Made by a program: the position numbers and the translations under genes
Source: Promethearchaeota archaeon
Lineage (GTDB): Archaea; Asgardarchaeota; Lokiarchaeia; Sigyniarchaeales; SOKP01
Direction of reading: 5' to 3'
NCBI GenBank assembly: GCA_019058365.1
Contig: JAHPZE010000005.1
Location: 124,001-188,000 of the forward strand
DNA length: 64,000 nucleotides
Shown here: positions 38,200 through 46,358 of the stretch, piece after piece
Position numbering within the stretch: position 1 is the stretch's first letter
Layout of the letters: the number at the start of each line of letters is the position of its first letter
Notes under the pieces: generated by a model
The model's database searches: none
Told to the model about the DNA's origin: nothing
What the model saw: the letters and a program-made list of their open reading frames with translations, nothing else

Positions 38200-39957
38200 G
38201 TGGTAAATTTGTCTGCTCAAGAAGGAAATCGGAATAATCCATACGCTTTTGATGATTTTTTATTTGTTAGGAATCATTTTAATTATTATGAAGATGATGA
38301 GTTTCTACAAACTCTTGTTAAAAAATATGCCCCTATAGATGAGTATGCTAAAATTGATAGAGATCTTCGAGCTCTTTCAGATTATGTTTCGTTTAGATTT
38401 CGAAATCTTGCTGATAAAGCGAATGAACTTGAAAATAGGGTAAAAGTTACAAAGCTGAAACATTATGATGCTCATAATCATAGGATAGACCGCATTGAAC
38501 GATGTTTAGAGACTGAAATTTTAGAACGTGAAGTTTTCAGTCTTGGACTTTTTGATCCCGCGAGAAATACAGCATGGAGTAGATTTTTTAAAATGTTTTT
38601 GTTATATGAAAACGGAGAAGCAGGAGTTATGTGTCCTGTTGCATGTACCCATGGAGCTGTTGAACTGATGCAAAAATATGAAGATACTTTGAGTTCTGAA
38701 GCAAAAAATATCCTTACTTCCATTAGAGATGGTGCAAATGGTGAATACAGTTTAGGATCCCAATTTGTTAGTGAAATTCAGGGAGGAAGCGATGTGCCCG
38801 CGAACTTAGTTGAAGCTATATTTGAAGAAGAAGAAGGTCCAGATGGTTGTTCAAATGTGTGGCGTCTTTATGGTCAGAAGTTTTTTTGTTCTGCAATACA
38901 AGCAGATCATCAAATAGTAACTGCAAAACCCAAAGGAACTCAATCATCAACAAGAGTAGCAGCATTTGCTGTTCCTGCTTGGCTTCCAGGGAATAAAGAA
39001 AAAGAAATAAGAAATTCCTACACAATTGATAGACTTAAACAGAAATTAGGAACTGCTGAACTACCAACAGCAGAAATTACTTATAATGGTACTATAGCAT
39101 ACCCTGTAGGACCACTCGAAATGGGTCTTGCTGATATAGTTGGGATTGTTCTTTCTTTATCGAGACTCCATGTTGCTTTTGGAATGGCCTCAGGAGCGCT
39201 GCGAGTAGCAAGAGAAGCGATATTATATTCACAATTTAGAACTGCCTTTGATGTACCTATATCTTCCTTTCCAATGATGATAAATCAAATAAATGATTTA
39301 GATTATTATGCAAAAAGAACTGTTGCTGGTACTTTCAAAATCTATTATGAATACATTCATTTTAAAGAACATTTAGTTAGTGGGATTAGAGATTTAGAAA
39401 AGATTGAAAATCTTGAGGAGCGTAAACGCCGATTTAGATTACGTGAATTGATTATGCTCCAAAAAATCGTTGTAGCTGATGAAGCACCGAAAATGATAAG
39501 AAAAGCAATTTCCTTTTATGGGGGACATGGTATAATGGAAGATTTCTTATCATCGCCACGATTGCATCGCGATTCTATGATTATGGAATTGTGGGAAGGG
39601 CCAAGAAATGTACTTCTCACTCAAATTCATCGAGATTTCTCAAGAGTAAAAGATTGGTATCCTGCTGATGATTTTTGTAGAGATTTACTTATGGGGAGAG
39701 ATTCAGATCTTATTGAAGATTATGCATCAGTGTTTACCAGATTAATGTCTCATGACAGTCTTCTAAGAAATGATGAAGAAACTTTAAAAATTTGTCAAAA
39801 TTGGGAGGATTTTTCAAATAAACTCTTCATTGCATTTCAAGAACAAGCATTGATGGAACTTAATTATACTGGTAAACCATTAAAATTTTCGAGACTATTA
39901 CGAAAACTTAGAAAAAGAGATCTACCAAAAATGCTAGAAAAAATAAAAATTCAATGA
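38200..39957 (+). CDS. acyl-CoA dehydrogenase family protein (AidB/ACAD-like)
   Basis: A 585-residue flavoprotein of the acyl-CoA dehydrogenase superfamily. After an N-terminal helical part the FAD/substrate-side segments CPVACTHGAVELM, GSQFVSEIQGGSDVPANLV and LYGQKFFCSAI are visible, and near the C-terminus GGHGIMEDFLSSPRLHRD followed by ELWEGPRNVLLTQIHRD. The last motif is typical of the AidB and related long ACAD branch rather than short-chain beta-oxidation enzymes. Start is GTG at 38200 (MVNLSAQEG). The true acyl substrate, or whether it is catalytic at all, is open. Single gene; an apparent partner ETF is not nearby. Confidence 0.8.
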   Translation: MVNLSAQEGNRNNPYAFDDFLFVRNHFNYYEDDEFLQTLVKKYAPIDEYAKIDRDLRALSDYVSFRFRNLADKANELENRVKVTKLKHYDAHNHRIDRIERCLETEILEREVFSLGLFDPARNTAWSRFFKMFLLYENGEAGVMCPVACTHGAVELMQKYEDTLSSEAKNILTSIRDGANGEYSLGSQFVSEIQGGSDVPANLVEAIFEEEEGPDGCSNVWRLYGQKFFCSAIQADHQIVTAKPKGTQSSTRVAAFAVPAWLPGNKEKEIRNSYTIDRLKQKLGTAELPTAEITYNGTIAYPVGPLEMGLADIVGIVLSLSRLHVAFGMASGALRVAREAILYSQFRTAFDVPISSFPMMINQINDLDYYAKRTVAGTFKIYYEYIHFKEHLVSGIRDLEKIENLEERKRRFRLRELIMLQKIVVADEAPKMIRKAISFYGGHGIMEDFLSSPRLHRDSMIMELWEGPRNVLLTQIHRDFSRVKDWYPADDFCRDLLMGRDSDLIEDYASVFTRLMSHDSLLRNDEETLKICQNWEDFSNKLFIAFQEQALMELNYTGKPLKFSRLLRKLRKRDLPKMLEKIKIQ

Positions 39958-40201
39958 GAAATAGAGAGATATAGAAAAAAATTATATTTATCAATTCCAT
40001 TGTCGAAATATTCTTTAATTAAATCTTCTTTATACCCTACAATAAGTAAGATTTCTTCTATTCCAGCATCCTTTAAACCTTAATAGAATGTTCAAGTAAT
40101 GGTTTTTCAGCAATAGGTATTAATGGCTTAGGGCGAGTTGATGTAATAGGTCTTAACCTATTTCCTTCTCCCGCAGCAAGAATAACAGCTTTCTTGATTA
40201 T
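39952..40201 (-). pseudogene. remnant of a sugar nucleotidyltransferase (glucose-1-phosphate thymidylyl-/uridylyltransferase type)
   Basis: Translated on the minus strand, 40201 down gives [20 protein letters not shown] and then [21 protein letters not shown]. This is the N-terminal nucleotide-binding motif of NDP-sugar pyrophosphorylases. One base out of frame at about 40080-40085 the text continues [30 protein letters not shown], which is the next expected segment. No start codon opens it, a frameshift breaks it, and it stops after about 80 residues against ~350 in the family. It lies directly after the dehydrogenase gene and ends inside that gene's last codons. A dead gene fragment. Confidence 0.75.
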
Positions 40202-40236
40202 TTATAAAAAAAGAGCATTATTCATATTTTAGGAGA

Positions 40237-41130
40237 TTAATTTATTTGGTCAAATCCTTTTACAACTTCATCAAGATAATATTTTAAATGTTTAAATGGT
40301 CTTAAATCTCCTGAAAATTCATTTTTAAAAGCCGAATCTAAAGCCATTTTTGACTTAAGTTGTTTAAAGACCGATTTTATTTTATAAAAATTACCAGTAG
40401 CTATGAAATCTATTGAATAACCATGAATATTTCCAAATAATATAACTTTTTTACTATTATGAGTTTCATCGTCGGTAGTATCATCTAAATGAATCTCTTT
40501 TATTTTTGTTTTAGCACGGATTTGGGTGTTCATAGAAATAGTTGCTAGTTTCGCTGAAAGATCTGAGCTAAATAATTCTATATTTTCAAAAGTTTTTTCT
40601 TTTTGTAAAGTACTCAATAGATTATTATCATATAACTGAGAAATAATTGGTAATCCTTGAGCAGAAATACCAGCATATAATATTGCATTTCCTCCATTAT
40701 TATTATCTTTATCATAAATAATTTCTTCTTCTAAAAGATCTAAATACTTGTCTTTTAAATACTCTATTATAAGATTAATAACTTGATTAAACGTAGGTTC
40801 TTCTGAAGTAAATTTTAACCGAGCAAGATCCTTGTATTGAGTTTTTACTTGATTGCGAAATTCTTTTAACATTTTAAAAGATTCCTGTGATCCTACGCTA
40901 AAATTACCTACACAACAAAAGAATAAATTTTGACCTGCGTTTGTAATAACGTGCTCAACGATAATGTGTTCTTTTTTTTTCTTACTTTTCAAACATATGT
41001 TTTTTAGTCGCCATCTAAAAAATTTCATGAGTTTTTCTACAAATAATACTATTTCGAATGCTTTGTATTTATTTTCATCTGAACAATATAGAACATCATT
41101 CTCTAAGATAATACTGAAAGAAGAGATCAT
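40237..41130 (-). CDS. longin/roadblock-like two-domain protein
   Basis: A 297-residue soluble protein. Residues ~1-110 (MISSFSIILENDVLYCSDEN...AFEIVLFVEKLMKFF, then FFCCVGNF) follow the beta-hairpin, helix, strand order of longin-like domains; residues ~150-290 (ILYAGISAQGLPIISQLYD ... FGNIHGYSIDFIATGNFYKIKSVFKQL) look like a second profilin-like/roadblock domain. Such proteins are abundant in Asgard archaea and often work with small GTPases. The match is by pattern, and no GTPase adjoins this gene. It diverges from the sirtuin gene over 183 bases. Confidence 0.5.
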   Translation of the reverse strand: MISSFSIILENDVLYCSDENKYKAFEIVLFVEKLMKFFRWRLKNICLKSKKKKEHIIVEHVITNAGQNLFFCCVGNFSVGSQESFKMLKEFRNQVKTQYKDLARLKFTSEEPTFNQVINLIIEYLKDKYLDLLEEEIIYDKDNNNGGNAILYAGISAQGLPIISQLYDNNLLSTLQKEKTFENIELFSSDLSAKLATISMNTQIRAKTKIKEIHLDDTTDDETHNSKKVILFGNIHGYSIDFIATGNFYKIKSVFKQLKSKMALDSAFKNEFSGDLRPFKHLKYYLDEVVKGFDQIN

Positions 41131-41313
41131 GTAGAAAAACTTTAAGAAGTTAGCTTTTATGAATGTTAGAATTATTGAATATATTAATTTTTTTTGATTT
41201 CATGTAAAAAAAAATAAGTAAATTCTAGAAGATTGTATTAATTTAATCTATAAGTATAAATTTTATTAAAATTAAATACATTAACATCTTAAACATTATC
41301 ATTCAAATTAAAA

Positions 41314-42114
41314 ATGGATTCATTAGAACAGATAGAAAGAGAAAGTATTACTAAAGCTGCTGAATTACTCTTAAATTCTAAAAATGCAGTAGTATTAACT
41401 GGTGCGGGAATTTCAACAGAATCGGGAATTCCTGATTTTAGAGGAGAAAGTGGAATTTGGATGAAATATAAACCCAAAATTTATGGAAGTATACAGTCGT
41501 TTTTAAAAGATCCATCAAAATTTTGGAAAATGGCTGAAGATATTGCACCAACTTTATTCAGCGCAGAACCAAATCCTGGTCATTATGCAATTGCTGCTCT
41601 AGAGAAAATGAATATACTTAAAGCAATAATTACACAAAATATAGATGAATTACACCAAAAAGCAGGATCTATTATTATATATGAAGTGCATGGTAATATA
41701 AATAGATTTACTTGTTTAGGATGTCGCGCGAGTTATAATAAAGAACAAATAGTACGTAAGATAAAAAAGGAGAAAAATCCTGCATGTGATTATTGTGCAG
41801 CACCTTTAAAACCTTCAGTAGTATTATTTGGAGAAAATCTGCCTAATTTTGAAAAATATATGTCAATAGATTTAGCTAAGAAAGCAGATATTATGCTAAT
41901 AGCAGGATCGTCACTTACTGTGGCACCAGTATGTGATTTACCTCTTTATACTTTAAGTGAAGGAGGAAAATTAATAATTGTTAACGATCAACCAACCTAT
42001 TTAGATGATCGTGCTGAAATTGTGATCAATCATAAAACTGGAATTATTTTACCATTAATCGTGAAAGAAATTAAGAAAATTAAAGTAGAGCATGAATCTG
42101 AAACTGATATTTAA
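41314..42114 (+). CDS. Sir2-family NAD-dependent protein deacetylase
   Basis: A 266-residue sirtuin that removes acyl groups from lysines using NAD+. It has GAGISTESGIPDFRGESGIW for NAD binding, TQNIDELHQKAGS, the catalytic histidine in EVHGNINRFTC, and a four-Cys zinc site (CLGC...CDYC). Length and order are normal. The presence of histones in the genome (see 48.4 kb) gives possible substrates, but that is inference. The radical-SAM gene follows after 37 bases on the same strand. Confidence 0.95.
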   Translation: MDSLEQIERESITKAAELLLNSKNAVVLTGAGISTESGIPDFRGESGIWMKYKPKIYGSIQSFLKDPSKFWKMAEDIAPTLFSAEPNPGHYAIAALEKMNILKAIITQNIDELHQKAGSIIIYEVHGNINRFTCLGCRASYNKEQIVRKIKKEKNPACDYCAAPLKPSVVLFGENLPNFEKYMSIDLAKKADIMLIAGSSLTVAPVCDLPLYTLSEGGKLIIVNDQPTYLDDRAEIVINHKTGIILPLIVKEIKKIKVEHESETDI

Positions 42115-42151
42115 CCAATTTTTATAAAATTAGTTTTTAAAGTTTTTTTAT

Positions 42152-43741
42152 ATGATTACAGAGAATGTTATTATTAAGGATTGGCGCAAAATTGATATTT
42201 CTTTCGGATTAATTTACCCAAATAAATATACACTTGGTATGTCTTCATATTCTATTAGACTTCTTTATTTCTTAATAAATTCTTTTGATAATATTGCCTG
42301 TGAACGGATTTTCCTTCCGGATAATTTATACATAAAATTTCCTGCTTCTAAAGATTATTCTTCAAAGAATAATTTGAGATCCCTTGAAAATAAAGTATTA
42401 CCAGAAGATTTTGATATTTTAGGATTTTCATTGCATTTTGAAAATGATTTTAAAAATGTATTATGGATCTTAGAAAAAGCAGAGATTCCCATAACTTTTC
42501 AGGAACGTCTAAAAATGATCAGTAAAGATAAAGCTCAATTTCCATTATTAATAGCCGGAGGTCCGGTAGTAACCTCAAATCCAATTCCATTGAGTAAATT
42601 CTTTGACATTTTATTTATCGGGGATTCAGAGCAAAATTTGAAATATTTCTTTGATTTGTATCAAGTTTATAATATTCAAAAAATACAATTTAAAGAATTT
42701 TTAGAAAGAGCAAAAAATATAGAAGGGCTTTTTATTCCTGCTCTTCAAAATAATGCAAAAAGAGTTATACTCAAAAATCTTGATGATTCACCTACACCTA
42801 TTTTTCAATTAATTTCTAATCAATCTAGTGTAGAATCTATTTTTGAAAATTATTTTTTTATAGAAATAAACCGTGGTTGTCCATTTAAGTGTAAATTTTG
42901 CATCTCTTCTTTTCATAATCATCCATTCCGGAACAGAAGTTATGAAAACATAATTAATTCTATTCAAAAAAGTATAAAATATTCTAAATTTGAAACAATT
43001 AGTCTTATAGGATCTTGTGTATCATCACATCCTAAATTTGAGCAAATTTGTGAATATATAATAGATAATGGTAAAAGATTAGCTGTTCCTTCAATTCGAG
43101 TAGAACATTTAACTCAAAATATAATTACCATATTTGAAAAAGCGGAAATTAAGACAATCACAATTGCACCAGAAGCTGGTTCAGAAAGATTAAGATATAA
43201 TCTTGGAAAAAAAATCGCAAATGAAAAAATCCTTTCAATTTTGGCTCAAATTAAAGATTCTCAAATCAAAAATGTAAAATTTTATTTTCTAATAGGATTA
43301 CCTAATGAAAAAGATGAAGACATTGATGCAATAATTAATTTATTAAAATCAATAAATCGATTAGGTTTTAGAAAGAATTCATTAAGAGTAAATATTAACC
43401 CGTTTATTCCAAAACTTAACACCCCTTACGAAAAAGAGACAACCTTCTACTTGGATGAAAATTTACCCAAATTAACAAAGAAATATCAAAAATTGGATAA
43501 GGAACTTAAAAACATAGAGTCAATAAAGTTGAGGTTTAAAAATTTCAAATCAATTATTAAAAATGCTAGACTTCAAGCAATGATTTCTTTAGGAAATAAA
43601 CAGGTTTCTGATTTACTTTTAGAGTATTATAAAGATGGAGCCACTTTTAGTACTCTACAAAAAGCAGAAAAAGAATTAAAGTTCTCTCTAAATGATTATC
43701 TATTAAAAATTAAAGAATGCTATAGTCCTTGGATTATATAA
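42152..43741 (+). CDS. radical SAM protein with N-terminal B12-binding-like domain
   Basis: A 529-residue protein. The N-terminal ~190 residues (YPNKYTLGMSSYSIRLLYFL...ILGFSLHFEND...LLIAGGPVVTSNPIPLSKFFDILFIGDSE) follow the B12-binding-type Rossmann layout seen in the B12/radical SAM families. Residues ~240-265 carry the [4Fe-4S] cluster motif CPFKCKFC within NRGCPFKCKFCIS, followed by TIM-barrel strands and the APEAGSERLR segment. The canonical DxHxxG of B12 binding is not obvious, so the cobalamin may be absent or differently held. Reaction unknown. It follows the sirtuin gene by 37 bases and is probably in the same operon. Confidence 0.85.
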   Translation: MITENVIIKDWRKIDISFGLIYPNKYTLGMSSYSIRLLYFLINSFDNIACERIFLPDNLYIKFPASKDYSSKNNLRSLENKVLPEDFDILGFSLHFENDFKNVLWILEKAEIPITFQERLKMISKDKAQFPLLIAGGPVVTSNPIPLSKFFDILFIGDSEQNLKYFFDLYQVYNIQKIQFKEFLERAKNIEGLFIPALQNNAKRVILKNLDDSPTPIFQLISNQSSVESIFENYFFIEINRGCPFKCKFCISSFHNHPFRNRSYENIINSIQKSIKYSKFETISLIGSCVSSHPKFEQICEYIIDNGKRLAVPSIRVEHLTQNIITIFEKAEIKTITIAPEAGSERLRYNLGKKIANEKILSILAQIKDSQIKNVKFYFLIGLPNEKDEDIDAIINLLKSINRLGFRKNSLRVNINPFIPKLNTPYEKETTFYLDENLPKLTKKYQKLDKELKNIESIKLRFKNFKSIIKNARLQAMISLGNKQVSDLLLEYYKDGATFSTLQKAEKELKFSLNDYLLKIKECYSPWII

Positions 43742-43777
43742 AATAATGAGATTTAAAATATAAAATTTAAAAAAAAA

Positions 43778-44281
43778 TTAAGTAATTTGTCTAAAAACCT
43801 TTTTTGCTGCTCCACAAACTGGGCAATTATCAGGTGGATCTCCTTCATGAGTATATCCACAAATAGGACATATGTATACGTCTTTTTTCTCTAAATCCTT
43901 GCCATTCTCAACTGCTCCAAGAGCAGTAGAATATAATTTGTGGTGAACTTTTTCTACTTCGTTAGCATAAGTAAATGTTCTTTCTGCATCCTTGTTTCCT
44001 TCTTTTTTGGCTGCTTCAAGAAACTCAGGATACATTTTTGTAAATTCATAATGCTCCCCTTCTATAGCAGCTTGTACATTTTCTTTTGTTGATTTAATTC
44101 CACCAAGGACTTTAAGATGATTATGGGCATGAACCGTTTCTGCGGCAGCAGCAGCTCTAAAGACTTTTGCTATTTGAGGAAACCCTTCTTGATCTGCCTT
44201 TTGAGCAAAAGCTAAATATTTACGGTTTGCTTGTGATTCCCCTGCAAATGCTTCTTTTAAACCTTCTTCTGTTTTTGACAT
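43778..44281 (-). CDS. rbr: rubrerythrin
   Basis: A 167-residue non-haem iron protein that reduces hydrogen peroxide in anaerobes. The ferritin-like four-helix part carries the diiron ligands (EAFAGESQANRKYL, ETVHAHNHLK, GEHYEF, EVEKVHHKLY), and the C-terminal rubredoxin domain has CPICGYTHEGDPPDNCPVCG. Order and length are normal. It indicates an anaerobe with exposure to oxidative stress. It is likely a single-gene unit, convergent with the radical SAM gene. Confidence 0.96.
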   Translation of the reverse strand: MSKTEEGLKEAFAGESQANRKYLAFAQKADQEGFPQIAKVFRAAAAAETVHAHNHLKVLGGIKSTKENVQAAIEGEHYEFTKMYPEFLEAAKKEGNKDAERTFTYANEVEKVHHKLYSTALGAVENGKDLEKKDVYICPICGYTHEGDPPDNCPVCGAAKKVFRQIT

Positions 44282-44441
44282 GTTATATTCACATTACATT
44301 TTACTTTAAAATTATATTAGGAGATTTTTTAACTTAGTCTTTATAAATCATAAATTTGAAACTTAATCTAAGATTTCTAAATTGTGATAAAGATTTTTAA
44401 ATTTAAATAATTCGACAAAAGATTTTAACCTTAAAATCCAA

Positions 44442-45242
44442 TTAATCTAAAAGGATTTTTTTAACAGCATTTACGATGCGAGTTAAATAATGTTCGGCCA
44501 TTCCAAATTTAATATGTGAATGAAAAACCAATATGATGAAATATTTACTCTGAACATATTCTGAAAATATGAATCTTTTATCTTTTAATGTATAAAAGAG
44601 CTTTAAAATGGAATTATTATGAATTTTAACACGAAATTCAACTTCTTTTAAAAAATTCTTCAAATCTAATTTGTTATAGGAAGAATATATTACCTTTCCT
44701 CTGTCAGTTAAAAGAATAGTCCCATCAATTTCGTCAAATCCAGTAACTTTTTTCATATATTCTATAATTTGCTCTTCAATCTTTGAATTGAACTCACTAC
44801 TAAATGTATCAGCAATAATTTCTTCAATAACGCCATTTAATTCAACGTCAAATACGATTTGTTTATCTATATTTATGTTCTTTTTACTCATATAGATAGA
44901 AAGTCGTTTATTAATTTTTGAAATTGCATCCTCCAAAAAATTTTCATTTTCAATTGTATCACATAAAATATTATAATTTAAAAGACCTTTTTCAAAAATT
45001 ACAAATTTTACATCACCCATTTCTAATGTTTTGAATTTTTTTCCAATCATTTCTTTAGAAAAGGACATTAAAGCTGTGATGAAGGGAGAGACAAGATTTT
45101 TCTCAACCTTAAAATAATCTGTAAAATTTTTACCATAAAAGCACACTCCAGATCTATTAAATATAAATAGATTGTGAATGTTTGTATTATCAAAAGATCT
45201 CTTAATTATTGACGACAAGGGTAGTTTGTCTTGTATTCCCAT
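44442..45242 (-). CDS. longin-like plus roadblock-like protein
   Basis: A 266-residue soluble protein. Residues ~20-110 hold an N-terminal longin-like domain: NIHNLFIFNRSGVCFYGKNF, then the stretch FITALMSFSKEMIGKKFKTLEMGDVKFVIFEKG, as in the archaeal longin-like families that accompany GTPases. Residues ~160-265 (GTILLTDRGKVIYSSYNKLD ... KYFIILVFHS) resemble a second, roadblock/profilin-like module. In Asgard archaea such modules are thought to be linked to small GTPases and membrane processes. It follows the GHMP kinase gene by 57 bases on the same strand. Confidence 0.6.
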   Translation of the reverse strand: MGIQDKLPLSSIIKRSFDNTNIHNLFIFNRSGVCFYGKNFTDYFKVEKNLVSPFITALMSFSKEMIGKKFKTLEMGDVKFVIFEKGLLNYNILCDTIENENFLEDAISKINKRLSIYMSKKNINIDKQIVFDVELNGVIEEIIADTFSSEFNSKIEEQIIEYMKKVTGFDEIDGTILLTDRGKVIYSSYNKLDLKNFLKEVEFRVKIHNNSILKLFYTLKDKRFIFSEYVQSKYFIILVFHSHIKFGMAEHYLTRIVNAVKKILLD

Positions 45243-45299
45243 GATAAAGTATTAAAAAATAACTATAAAAAGCACTGACTTTTCAGTTTTATGCCAATT

Positions 45300-46319
45300 T
45301 TAAAAATTAATATTATCTAACTCGTCTGTCCAGGTTTGAACACCTTTAAAATTTAATTTTACTGGTAGTAGTTGAAACCCTTCCTTAATTATTTTTTTTT
45401 TTAATATGTATTCAGATCCTATTCCAGCTAAGATCGTAGCAGATCCGCCCCCTCCAGCACCATTTAATTTGAATCCTATAGCTCCATTTTTTTCTGCGAG
45501 CTTTTCTATTTTTTTAATAGTCGGACTAACCATAAGAGGATGTAAATTCTTTTGAGCATCCCAATTCTTATTCATAACCTTTCCCATTAATTCAAGATTC
45601 TTTGAATTAATTGCCTTTTCCATTTCATATGCACAATTTTTTATGATTTCTAAAGATTTTAATGTAGATTTATCACCTTGTCTGTAATTACTTATTACAG
45701 CTTTATGCATTATATTTGAACTTCTTGAATTTAAATAAACTAAAATCAATTGATTTTCAAGTTCCCAACGTCTATCTTCATTAATATCCAGCGGAGATAC
45801 TTTTACGGAAGGATAATCAATCTCCATAAGGTTTACGCCACCATAAGCTGCAGCATACTGATCTTGAACTCCACTTTCTAACTTTAATTCATCAATCTCA
45901 AGTTTATGAGCTAATTCTGCAACTTTTCCTTGCTTTAAGTCTTTATGTGAAAAACGAGCTAATGCAGCAATTAAAGCTACAGCCACACTAGCACTTGTTC
46001 CTGTTCCACAACCAGGAGGAGCTTCTGCTTTAACATAAATGTCTATACCTTTCTCAATATCCATTCTTTTTATTGCTGCTTTTAACAAATCAAGATTACC
46101 ATCATACTTTATATTATGAAAATCTTGGAGTTCTGTATGTAAATTAAGATTCTCTGAAAAAATATTGATTCTATTTGATGAATTTGGGAAAATCCTAACA
46201 TAACTACATAGATCAATACAAATGGTAAAAACAGCACCGTTTGGATAAAACCACGTGTCAGTCCAGCCTCCAATATCACATATTCGGACTGGAGCTTTTG
46301 AGTAGATTACATTTTTCAA
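45300..46319 (-). CDS. GHMP-family sugar kinase (HddA-like)
   Basis: A 339-residue kinase. It has the start APVRICDIGGWTDTWF, the ATP-binding glycine-rich motif EAPPGCGTGTSASVAVALIAAL (a PxxxGxxSSA pattern variant), and the C-terminal LNGAGGGGSATILAG loop. This grouping fits GHMP kinases that phosphorylate sugars at C1 or heptose-7-P, with the GGWTD aspartate interacting with the sugar. It is between a GH2 glycosidase (39-base gap) and a longin-like gene, all on the minus strand, so the sugar may be released by the glycosidase. Specific substrate not determined. Confidence 0.82.
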   Translation of the reverse strand: MKNVIYSKAPVRICDIGGWTDTWFYPNGAVFTICIDLCSYVRIFPNSSNRINIFSENLNLHTELQDFHNIKYDGNLDLLKAAIKRMDIEKGIDIYVKAEAPPGCGTGTSASVAVALIAALARFSHKDLKQGKVAELAHKLEIDELKLESGVQDQYAAAYGGVNLMEIDYPSVKVSPLDINEDRRWELENQLILVYLNSRSSNIMHKAVISNYRQGDKSTLKSLEIIKNCAYEMEKAINSKNLELMGKVMNKNWDAQKNLHPLMVSPTIKKIEKLAEKNGAIGFKLNGAGGGGSATILAGIGSEYILKKKIIKEGFQLLPVKLNFKGVQTWTDELDNINF

Positions 46320-46358
46320 TTTTTTTCGTAATTTTAAATTTAATTTCGAGATTAAAAA

